Below are positions 7,437-14,037 of a stretch of 14,873 nucleotides of DNA, piece after piece; within the stretch, counting starts at the first letter, position 1; each line of letters opens with the position of its first letter. Location of the stretch: the NCBI GenBank assembly GCA_014238325.1, contig JABABH010000091.1, forward strand, positions 1 to 14,873, given 5' to 3'. A program made the translations under genes and the position numbers. The notes beneath the pieces are model-generated. The model searched no databases and had not been told where the DNA came from. It worked only from the letters and a program-made list of their open reading frames with translations. The stretch comes from Coxiellaceae bacterium (GTDB lineage Bacteria; Pseudomonadota; Gammaproteobacteria; Coxiellales; Coxiellaceae).

Positions 7437-7467
7437 CTGAAAACTGTAACAACTTCCTGTATATAAT
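7437..7467 (+). promoter_or_regulatory. Possible ftsY promoter
   Basis: A perfect TATAAT lies at 7462-7467 in the divergent ftsY/M16 spacer. The best -35 candidate is CTGAAA at 7437-7442 (4 of 6 matches), but its spacing of 19 nt is long. The region is AT-rich on both strands and probably also carries the promoter of the M16 genes, which I could not place. Confidence 0.35.
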
Positions 7468-7533
7468 TCAAATATATCGAAAAAGCACTACAATCAAAAG
7501 CTTGCTCTTTATGCTCTCAATGAGGATCCCGCT

Positions 7534-8544
7534 ATGTTTAATTTTCGATCGAAAAAATCACAGCCTAAGCCAGCAACGGACGTTGCTACACCTGAAACAA
7601 ATCCGCCCGTTAAGGAGAAACGAGGCTTAGTTAAACGCTTTGGCGACGCACTAAAACGCACTCGTCAACGATTATCATCGGGCTTTGAGAATTTATTCTT
7701 GGGCAAGAAAACGATCGATGATGCATTATTTGAACAATTAGAAACGGTATTACTGACTGCTGATATGGGGGTAGAAACCACAGAATATTTGCTCAAACGA
7801 CTGACTGAACATGTCTCGCGTTCACAACTATCTGATCCTGCAGCTTTATTATCTAAGCTCAAGGTCGAATTACTGGCTATCCTAAAGCCGGTAGAACAAC
7901 CTTTAACCATCGAACCACCACTCTTCACCATATTAGTCTTGGGCGCCAATGGTGTAGGGAAAACCACCACCATTGCCAAGCTTGCCCACCATTATCAATC
8001 ACAAGGGAAAAAGGTGATGTTAGCTGCTGGCGATACTTTTCGTGCCGCCGCTGTTGAGCAATTACAACGCTGGGGAACACGTCTCAATATTCCTGTGATT
8101 GCACAACATACCGGTGCTGACAGCGCCGCTGTTATCTATGATGCTATGCAAGCAGCCTCAGCGCGTCATTATGACGTGCTGATTGCTGATACAGCCGGTC
8201 GCCTCCATACGCAATCCCATTTAATGCGCGAACTGCAAAAAGTAAAGCGCATTATACAAAAAATTAATCCCGATGCCCCACAAGAGGTGATGCTAGTGCT
8301 CGATGCAGGAACAGGACAAAACGCACTACAACAAGCGCGGCAATTCCATGAGAGCATGCAAGTCTCGGGCTTAACCTTAACGAAGCTAGATGGGACCGCT
8401 AAAGGCGGCAGTGTTTTCGCTATCGCCAAGCAAATAGGATTACCCATACGATTTATTGGGTTAGGAGAACACATGGATGATCTGCAAACCTTTCATGCAC
8501 AAGCCTTTATCGATGCTTTATTCGAAACATCATCCGATGACTAA
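7534..8544 (+). CDS. ftsY: Signal recognition particle receptor FtsY
   Basis: This 336-residue SRP GTPase receives ribosome-nascent-chain-SRP complexes at the inner membrane and delivers them to the Sec translocon. The N-terminal A region is short and basic (about 1-45; E. coli FtsY is 497 residues), followed by the amphipathic membrane-binding/N-domain start around FENLFLGKKTIDD (51-63). GTPase motifs are all present: G1 GANGVGKTT (137-145), G2 DTFRAAA (167-173), G3 DTAGR (219-223), G4 TKLD (283-286) and the closing GLGEHMDDL (309-317). A Shine-Dalgarno TGAGGA (7521-7526) sits 7 nt before the ATG. The usual downstream partners ftsE, ftsX and rpoH are absent; a repeat-rich non-coding stretch follows instead. 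Confidence 0.97.
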   Translation: MFNFRSKKSQPKPATDVATPETNPPVKEKRGLVKRFGDALKRTRQRLSSGFENLFLGKKTIDDALFEQLETVLLTADMGVETTEYLLKRLTEHVSRSQLSDPAALLSKLKVELLAILKPVEQPLTIEPPLFTILVLGANGVGKTTTIAKLAHHYQSQGKKVMLAAGDTFRAAAVEQLQRWGTRLNIPVIAQHTGADSAAVIYDAMQAASARHYDVLIADTAGRLHTQSHLMRELQKVKRIIQKINPDAPQEVMLVLDAGTGQNALQQARQFHESMQVSGLTLTKLDGTAKGGSVFAIAKQIGLPIRFIGLGEHMDDLQTFHAQAFIDALFETSSDD

Positions 8545-8563
8545 CGCAACCACATAATTAGCG

Positions 8564-8592
8564 CCCTTAATCCCACCCATGATGGCTAAGGG
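8564..8592 (+). terminator. Weak stem-loop after ftsY
   Basis: CCCTTA (8564-8569) pairs with TAAGGG (8587-8592) around a 17-nt loop, 20 nt after the ftsY stop codon. Only a broken T-rich stretch follows (TTGTTATATTTT), so termination here would be inefficient. The stronger terminator candidate is at 8661-8721. Confidence 0.3.
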
Positions 8593-8623
8593 AGTTGTTA
8601 TATTTTAGGGAACTCAGGTAACG

Positions 8624-8662
8624 TCAAGCCTGTGCTTACACATCCGAAGGACTTAGGCTTGA
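8624..8662. repeat. Inverted repeat abutting the dispersed repeat
   Basis: TCAAGCCT (8624-8631) is the exact reverse complement of AGGCTTGA (8655-8662), with a 23-nt loop. Its right arm overlaps the first two bases of the large hairpin at 8661. In addition, 8621-8648 resembles 8808-8835 as an imperfect direct repeat (shared acgtcaag, tgctt, catc and gaag blocks), so similar sequence lies on both sides of the element. Confidence 0.5.
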
Positions 8663-8721
8663 TATACCGCTCGCGAATGAAGATGCGAAGTGGGTGATTG
8701 CGAGCGGTATATCTTTTTTTT
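8661..8721 (+). terminator. Probable intrinsic terminator formed by the repeat hairpin
   Basis: The 14-bp perfect stem (8661-8674/8700-8713), GC-rich in its inner part, is followed at once by eight T residues (8714-8721). Read rightwards, this fits a rho-independent terminator and could end ftsY transcripts. The loop (25 nt) is longer than usual. The other two hairpin copies lack an adjacent T-run on the strand leading into the ankyrin genes. Confidence 0.55.
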
Positions 8722-8832
8722 GATGGCTGGCGAAAAATAAATGTTCGCTCCGCCACTTAAAAGAAAAATCGCGGTTTTCCCCTTAAGAATCCCCATCTTG
8801 ATGAGTCACGTCAAGGGCATGCTTCGCATCTT
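8661..8832 (-). repeat. Dispersed non-coding repeat, copy 2 of the full element (inverted)
   Basis: This is the reverse complement of the element at the window start. The hairpin is perfect over 14 bp here (8661-8674 with 8700-8713, loop 25 nt), followed by the 108-nt arm (8725-8832). The nested 11-bp complementarity is kept: aagatgcgaag in the loop (8680-8690) against 8822-8832. Between hairpin and arm this copy has 11 nt where the other has 7. The far edge is uncertain, as weak similarity continues to about 8850, where a small palindrome ATGGGT/ACCCAT (8842-8847, 8854-8859) occurs. Confidence 0.85.
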
Positions 8833-8857
8833 GAAGTGAGTATGGGTATACGCACCC

Positions 8858-9277
8858 ATGGTCGCTAACCATGTTCTAAAATGGCTATACTCGAGTATAG
8901 CGTTGTTGCATCATGAAATTTTAGACTATCAAGCTCGACAAGCAGAGCTGGAAGCCTCCCATCATTCATTCGCACCCGTTATCCTACCAGCTGATGGCCA
9001 TAGCGACGGAAAAGGGCTCCGAAAAACGACTCGAACAAAGAAGCCGCCGCGCTGTCTCAACGTTTCTATGCTCGAGGCTTCAAAGAAGCCCATCAGGCAC
9101 GTGCTGAACCTCTTTGACTTGATGCTCCCCTTAAAACAACAGCTCATGCTAAAATGTGATAAGGCCATTGAACAGATAAAGGAGGCATACCGTATGATTT
9201 ATACCGATCGTATAGAGGAGCGAGGAAGAGCAGCAGGATACAAGCAGGACGACGAGTGGGGGGTGAGCGCTCTTTAA
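8858..9277 (+). pseudogene. Hypothetical ORF, possibly a decayed gene
   Basis: The open frame would give 139 residues with no recognised domain, no clear Shine-Dalgarno, and an ATG inside a small palindrome at the edge of the dispersed repeat. Residues about 45-75 are poor-looking coding sequence, whereas the other two frames over the same bases give more protein-like runs: EKGSEKRLEQRSRRA (frame of 8991) and LSQRFYARGFKEAHQARAEP (frame of 9004). After the stop, another frame gives SLLEARFGTFENV (9276-9314). This pattern suggests an older reading frame broken by several small indels. The E/R/G-rich end and LLEARFG are faintly like the C-terminus of Rpn/PD-(D/E)XK transposase-like proteins, but this is a guess. 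A genuine small unknown protein remains possible. Confidence 0.35.
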
Positions 9278-9355
9278 CTCATTATTAGAGGCTCGATTTG
9301 GAACATTTGAGAACGTGCCAAGCTCAGCTTTCCCGTTCAGCTCAGAACTAACTAC

Positions 9356-9369
9356 TTGTTTTAAAACAA
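9356..9369. other. Perfect 14-bp palindrome upstream of ubiE
   Basis: The intergenic stretch 9278-9503 contains TTGTTTTAAAACAA, an uninterrupted palindrome. It lies about 75 nt upstream of the putative ubiE -35. It could be an operator for a dimeric regulator or simply AT-rich sequence; no known consensus was matched. Nothing else is visible in 9278-9440 apart from the possible gene remnant noted at 9276-9314. Confidence 0.4.
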
Positions 9370-9442
9370 TAATATCAACACGTTAGCGACAATGATGCAC
9401 CTTATCTTCATGGAACAATCTTGGGAAAGACATCCGCCGGGA

Positions 9443-9471
9443 TTCTCTCTATATCGACATGCCGCTATAAT
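9443..9471 (+). promoter_or_regulatory. Putative promoter of the ubiE-ubiJ-ubiB operon
   Basis: A perfect -10 TATAAT (9466-9471) follows a weak -35 TTCTCT (9443-9448) with 17-nt spacing. It lies 32 nt before the ubiE ATG. It is the only convincing promoter in the gap, which fits the three genes being one transcript. Confidence 0.5.
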
Positions 9472-9503
9472 CATGTAGCATCAGCGAGAACAATGAGCCT
9501 ATT

Positions 9504-10259
9504 ATGACTAAACCTTCCCACCCTACCACTGATTTTGGTTATCAAACGATTCCTGTATCAGAAAAAACGGATCGCGTCTCTGAGGTCTTTGAATCGGTTG
9601 CAACTCGATACGACCTTATGAATGATCTTATGTCTTTTTTTATGCACCGAATTTGGAAGCGTTTTGCTATACAAGTATGCCAGCTCCGCCCTGGGCAACG
9701 TATCTTAGACCTAGCCGGCGGCACAGCAGATCTAACAGCACGCATGAGCCCTATAGTCGGTGACCATGGGCAGGTGATACTCGCTGATATCAACGCGGCT
9801 ATGCTCGCCATAGGTCGACGCCGTCTACTGGATCAAGGTAGGATACAAAACGTCTCCATCGTGCAGGCCAATGCAGAATCTTTGCCCTTTCCCTCTCATT
9901 ATTTTGATCGCATCCTCATCGGATTTGGCCTACGTAATATTACAGATAAACACAAAGCACTGACTCATATGCTGCGCGTCTTAAAGCCAGGCGGACAGGT
10001 CATCATTTTGGAATTCTCACAGCCTACACTGCCAGTATTGTCCTCACTCTACGATGAATATTCTCTACGTATACTGCCCTGGTTAGGCAAAGTTATCGCT
10101 AATGATGAAGCAAGCTATCGTTATTTGGCCGAATCTATCCGCCAATATCCTAATCCTGATACCATACTCAGCATGATGGAAACAGCCGGTCTCAATGACT
10201 GTCGTTACCAACGCTTAAACGCAGGCATTGTCACCATTCATAAAGGATATAAATACTAG
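9504..10259 (+). CDS. ubiE: Demethylmenaquinone/2-methoxy-6-polyprenyl-benzoquinol C-methyltransferase UbiE
   Basis: This 251-residue SAM-dependent methyltransferase is the same length as E. coli UbiE. It performs the C-methylation step of ubiquinone synthesis (and of menaquinone where that pathway exists). Visible motifs are the family signature YDLMNDLMS (36-44), SAM-binding motif I LDLAGGTAD (69-77), the acidic ribose-binding position in LADIN (93-97), SLPFPSHYFDRILIGFGLRN (126-145) and RVLKPGG (158-164). It is first in a compact operon; its TAG overlaps the GTG of ubiJ by one base. Only a weak Shine-Dalgarno (TGAG near 9494) precedes the ATG. Confidence 0.96.
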   Translation: MTKPSHPTTDFGYQTIPVSEKTDRVSEVFESVATRYDLMNDLMSFFMHRIWKRFAIQVCQLRPGQRILDLAGGTADLTARMSPIVGDHGQVILADINAAMLAIGRRRLLDQGRIQNVSIVQANAESLPFPSHYFDRILIGFGLRNITDKHKALTHMLRVLKPGGQVIILEFSQPTLPVLSSLYDEYSLRILPWLGKVIANDEASYRYLAESIRQYPNPDTILSMMETAGLNDCRYQRLNAGIVTIHKGYKY

Positions 10260-10867
10260 TGCAAACTTTATTTTCTGGCATCAATCAAGCCGTCAACGCT
10301 TATTTACGCCTTGACCATGATACCTTCGAAAAATTTAAAGCATTCAATCGCGCCACCATAGCCATCACAATCACAGATTGGTCCTTCACGTTTTTTATGA
10401 CTCTGAGTGCTCATGGCATGCACTGTTCTACAGAAAGCTATGAGCCACCTGAAGCACATATTTCTGCTTCCTCCTGGCAATTCTTAAAAGCCATGCGACA
10501 TGCCCATCGCTCCAAGGCTGCATTATTTGGGCAGCGTATTCAAATCACAGGTAATACACAGCTCGTAGAAAATCTATTTCGCCTGCTGTCTCAAATCGAT
10601 ATCGACTGGGAAGAGCAATTATCGACGATCACGGGAGATATGATGGCCCATAAAATCGGTGTACAGGCTCGTCGTGCTCGACATGGTTACCGACGCACCC
10701 TATCTCTGCTGCAACACAATCTCAAAGAATACCTACAACTTGAATCTCAACTACTCGTGACACGCGAAGACCTTAAAAAATTTAGTCTTGCCGTCACACG
10801 CTTACGACAAGATCTCGAACGCACTGAAGTGTATATGAACCAACTTGATCCTCAAGCATCCGCATGA
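10259..10867 (+). CDS. ubiJ: Ubiquinone biosynthesis accessory factor UbiJ (SCP2 domain)
   Basis: This 202-residue protein starts at GTG (10259), which shares its G with the ubiE stop TAG. AAGGA around 10243-10247 is a plausible Shine-Dalgarno. UbiJ binds hydrophobic ubiquinone intermediates through an SCP2-like domain and supports the soluble Ubi complex together with UbiK. The match is weak in sequence but consistent: an SCP2-like N-terminal half, the region GNTQLVENLFRLLSQIDIDW (97-116) corresponding to E. coli GDIQVVQNF, then TGDMMAHKIG (124-133), and a helical, probably coiled-coil C-terminus (150-195). Position between ubiE and ubiB makes the call firm. Its TGA overlaps the ubiB ATG by 4 nt (ATGA). 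Confidence 0.9.
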   Translation: MQTLFSGINQAVNAYLRLDHDTFEKFKAFNRATIAITITDWSFTFFMTLSAHGMHCSTESYEPPEAHISASSWQFLKAMRHAHRSKAALFGQRIQITGNTQLVENLFRLLSQIDIDWEEQLSTITGDMMAHKIGVQARRARHGYRRTLSLLQHNLKEYLQLESQLLVTREDLKKFSLAVTRLRQDLERTEVYMNQLDPQASA

Positions 10868-12492
10868 TCCGTCCATTGCAGCTCATCCGTCTACTACAAA
10901 TCCAATTCATATTGCTGAGGCATGGTTTAAACCGCCCAATGATCGGCAATATTTCACCAACTTTACGCTGGTTAAGTTATTTAAATCCCTGGAGCTTTCG
11001 TCGACAAAAACCTCGCGCTGAGTCCATGCGGCTCATATTAGAAAAATTAGGGCCTATTTTTGTAAAATTTGGTCAATTGCTCTCTACTCGCCGCGATTTA
11101 CTGCCGGATGATATTGCCAATGAACTGGCTAAATTACAAGACCAAGTGCCACCCTTCCCTGGTCACCAAGCACAAGCTATCGTCGAGATGGCTTATGGCC
11201 AACCCATCCACGAATGCTTTCAGAATTTTGATCAAAAACCTCTTGCCTCCGCCTCCATTGCCCAGGTCCATACCGCAACCTTGCTGACTGGGGAGTCTGT
11301 CATTATTAAAATTCTACGCCCTCATATCGCCAACACCATCCGACATGATATGGCCTTAATGAAAATAGCGGCTCAGCTGGCTACACGTTTTTGGCGACGT
11401 GGACGACGACTTCAACCTCTCGATATTATTGCTGAATTTGAAACCACGATTAACCAAGAATTAGATTTTATGCGAGAAGCAGCAAATGCCTCGCAATTAC
11501 GTCGCAATTTTGAGCATTCAGATAAAATGTATGTCCCTAAAGTCTATTGGAACTATGCTAAAAAAGACGTCTTGGTGATGGAGCGCATCCATGGAATACG
11601 TATTTCAGATATACCCACTTTAGTTGCTGCTGGTACGAATTTAAAAAAATTAGCTGAGTATGGCGTAGAAATTTTCTTTGACCAAGTCTTAAGAGACAGC
11701 TTTTTTCATGCGGATATGCACCCCGGAAATTTATTTGTAGATGTTCGCAATCCTGATCACCCTAAATATATTGGTGTTGATTTTGGTATTATGGGCTCGT
11801 TGGCTCCAGAAGATCAACGTTATCTAGCCAACAACTTGCTTGCTTTTTTCAAAAGAGATTACCGACAAGTAGCCATATTACACATCGCCTCCGGATGGGT
11901 CTCCCCGGACACACGCATTGATCAGTTCGAAGGTGCAATCCGCACAGTCTGTGAGCCTATTTTTGAAAAACCTCTCAAAGATATTTCCTTCGGGCAATTA
12001 TTACTGCGTCTCTTTCAAACCGCCCAACACTTTCAGATGAAAATACAACCCCAACTGCTATTACTACAAAAAACTTTATTAAATATCGAGGGTCTAGGTC
12101 GCGAGCTGTATCCAGAATTAAATTTGTGGAATACTGCTCAACCTTGTCTAGAGCGTTGGATGAAAAGACAAAAGCGCTTGCACCCTATCTTGCGTCGACA
12201 CGCTAAAGATCTGCCCATGCTATTAGAGCATGGGCTACAAACCCCCTCGTTGTTATACGATATCCTCAATACAATCCAAGCAAAACAACGCAGTTCCCGC
12301 CAAAATTTCTCAACAAATAGGACTTCACCCACTTATTTATATTGGATTTTCTCAAACCTCGGATCAGCCACTCTTATCGCTTTTATCGTAACTATCCTCT
12401 TAGAAAATATACCCATGACAAGCTGGGCCTGGGTTTTATTGGGCACGAGCGCTTCCTGTTTTTTTATCAGCCGACTACGACGACCATCGTAA
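10864..12492 (+). CDS. ubiB: UbiB, ABC1-type atypical kinase/ATPase for ubiquinone synthesis
   Basis: This 542-residue UbiB is close to the usual length (about 546 in E. coli). It is a membrane-anchored atypical protein-kinase-like ATPase needed for ubiquinone biosynthesis, probably by mobilising lipid intermediates. Hallmarks of the ADCK/UbiB family are present: the KxGQ motif (K68-Q71), the alanine-rich nucleotide loop PLASASIAQVH (126-136), the ATP-binding lysine K149, QELDF with E199, the catalytic-loop-like HADMHPGN (282-289) and the metal-binding DFG (306-308). Two C-terminal transmembrane helices lie at about 492-513 and 520-537. It overlaps ubiJ by 4 nt. In many gammaproteobacteria tatABC follows; here an SGNH hydrolase gene does. 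Confidence 0.96.
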   Translation: MIRPLQLIRLLQIQFILLRHGLNRPMIGNISPTLRWLSYLNPWSFRRQKPRAESMRLILEKLGPIFVKFGQLLSTRRDLLPDDIANELAKLQDQVPPFPGHQAQAIVEMAYGQPIHECFQNFDQKPLASASIAQVHTATLLTGESVIIKILRPHIANTIRHDMALMKIAAQLATRFWRRGRRLQPLDIIAEFETTINQELDFMREAANASQLRRNFEHSDKMYVPKVYWNYAKKDVLVMERIHGIRISDIPTLVAAGTNLKKLAEYGVEIFFDQVLRDSFFHADMHPGNLFVDVRNPDHPKYIGVDFGIMGSLAPEDQRYLANNLLAFFKRDYRQVAILHIASGWVSPDTRIDQFEGAIRTVCEPIFEKPLKDISFGQLLLRLFQTAQHFQMKIQPQLLLLQKTLLNIEGLGRELYPELNLWNTAQPCLERWMKRQKRLHPILRRHAKDLPMLLEHGLQTPSLLYDILNTIQAKQRSSRQNFSTNRTSPTYLYWIFSNLGSATLIAFIVTILLENIPMTSWAWVLLGTSASCFFISRLRRPS

Positions 12493-12567
12493 AAGCTTAT
12501 ATTAGATTTAAATACATTTTTTTTTAAATTTGTGTCAATATATCACCACTTATGTGAGCAAATAATA

Positions 12568-12573
12568 TATAAT
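12568..12573 (+). promoter_or_regulatory. Possible -10 box of the SGNH hydrolase gene
   Basis: A perfect TATAAT lies 31 nt before the first ATG in an AT-rich spacer (12493-12604). No good -35 is present at normal spacing, so an activator would be needed if this is real. A run of nine T residues near 12520, without a strong stem before it, may mark the end of the ubi operon, but it is not a convincing terminator. Confidence 0.35.
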
Positions 12574-12604
12574 CATGGTCAGGCTGATGACATGACTAGG
12601 AAAA

Positions 12605-14023
12605 ATGATGGCACAACATATTAAAAATAATGTAAATTTAGCAAAGCAAGATCATACCCCCCCTTCACACGAAGAGACGGCTGATCACACTAACAGCATT
12701 CAAGCACCACTTACCCTAAGCTTACTCTTTCACGATAAAGAACATACGAAAGAAATCAGCAACATCCTTGTCGTCGGTGATAGTCTCAGCGCTGAAGGCT
12801 ATATATGGGAACAACCTCTACCTCCGTTTAAACATATTTTTCATCATGATTATTTTCCTAAACTGCTTTCATATATCAGAGGTCAATGCTTAATAAAATG
12901 GGGGGGGCTCTCAGAAACGACTGTGCATGAGTTTACAAACGGCCATGTTTGGACGCGCGAAGCTATAGAATTTTCATCGATACATTATCTCGATCAACAA
13001 AAAAAAGAATTGGCGCGATTAGAAGATGAAACGCGACGCAACCCTTATATCGATGCTGATCAGCAAATAAGACTCATAGCAAAATATCAAGGAGTAGAGC
13101 AACAACTTAATAAAAAAATGAGCATGAATACAAGCGCACTTTTTAAGAACAAGCCTATAGATCATCTATATTATAATGTCGCAGAAGGCGGAGCCTCAGT
13201 TTATGACTTTAAAACCTATCGTAGCTGGCAGATTCTACATATGCTGAAATGCGTTATTATGGGCTTCCTCTTGACGAATCAAAAACAACAGATCAAAAAA
13301 GCACTCCAGCTTGAACAACAAACTCCGCACGCCCATCCTTTATTATTATGCTGGATGATGGCGAATGATCTCATTACTTTTCAAAAAAATCCATCTGCAA
13401 AGCAGCTTAAAAAATCTTTGAAGACATATGAGACCAATATAAAATATCTCAAGAAGAAAAATCCCCAGATGGAAGTCGTTATTATGGGTCTACCTGATCC
13501 TTCCCCTGCACCACGCTTTCAAAAATCTGAGCCAACCGTTAAAGCCACAGTCAAAAAATTTTTTACTGAAGCTGACAGCGAACTTAAAAAAATAGCAGAA
13601 AGAAATGATTGCCGCTTCTTAGATATTCAACCTGCATACAAGCATATGTCTGACCATCCCCAGGATTATGGACTCGACCCTGAGATAGCAAACCAATCTT
13701 GCCAAGACAATGGCAGCTGTCCTGTCATCTACAAGGACGGACGCGCCATTGCTCCAGCAAAAGGGGAAGCATATTACGACCACGAACATCCCTCTACTCA
13801 GGTCCATGCTCTCCTTGGATCTGCCATAGGCACCGCTATATCACAAAATTATAACTTTCAACCCAGCTGCTATAAAGCAATCATGCAAGCAAACCTTCAC
13901 AATTTTTCACCCACTACATCTCTATTCAATCAAAAACGCACTGAAATGATACCTCTATCCTCAAATACAGCTATGGCTTCACAAGACACTACGCCTTCTC
14001 TTCGACTCAGAAGTCCTGGGTAG
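12605..14023 (+). CDS. SGNH/GDSL-family hydrolase (esterase/lipase-like), candidate effector
   Basis: This 472-residue protein (470 if the second ATG at 12608 is used; AGGA at 12598-12601 is better spaced for it) carries the SGNH blocks: nucleophile motif VGDSLSAEG (57-65, Ser60), a block II glycine region NVAEGGASVYD (191-201), block III MANDL (252-256, Asn254 and Asp255) and block V D392-H-E-H395-P. All catalytic positions seem present, so a serine esterase, lipase or acyltransferase activity is likely. The stretch 100-250 is much longer than in small GDSL enzymes. There is no signal peptide, a polar N-terminus of about 50 residues precedes the fold, and the low-complexity C-terminus (440-472) is disordered-looking. 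Two cysteines, 366 and 372, bracket a short loop before block V. Legionella-type GDSL lipases and secreted effectors are the closest idea; substrate and secretion are unknown. Confidence 0.82.
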   Translation: MMAQHIKNNVNLAKQDHTPPSHEETADHTNSIQAPLTLSLLFHDKEHTKEISNILVVGDSLSAEGYIWEQPLPPFKHIFHHDYFPKLLSYIRGQCLIKWGGLSETTVHEFTNGHVWTREAIEFSSIHYLDQQKKELARLEDETRRNPYIDADQQIRLIAKYQGVEQQLNKKMSMNTSALFKNKPIDHLYYNVAEGGASVYDFKTYRSWQILHMLKCVIMGFLLTNQKQQIKKALQLEQQTPHAHPLLLCWMMANDLITFQKNPSAKQLKKSLKTYETNIKYLKKKNPQMEVVIMGLPDPSPAPRFQKSEPTVKATVKKFFTEADSELKKIAERNDCRFLDIQPAYKHMSDHPQDYGLDPEIANQSCQDNGSCPVIYKDGRAIAPAKGEAYYDHEHPSTQVHALLGSAIGTAISQNYNFQPSCYKAIMQANLHNFSPTTSLFNQKRTEMIPLSSNTAMASQDTTPSLRLRSPG

Positions 14024-14037
14024 CGTAATGATCTTTG

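Noticed and set aside
7665..8474. Two minus-strand open frames within ftsY
   Set aside because: ftsY motifs fix the coding strand; these frames are shadows of its codon pattern.
8545..9503. tRNA or known structured RNA in the ftsY-ubiE gap
   Set aside because: No cloverleaf, T-loop consensus or riboswitch core was seen; the only strong structures are the repeat hairpins.
11069..12527. Short extra frames inside and at the end of ubiB (11069-11287, 12138-12332, 12342-12527)
   Set aside because: They overlap the ABC1 motifs or the C-terminal membrane helices of ubiB in other frames and show no independent evidence.
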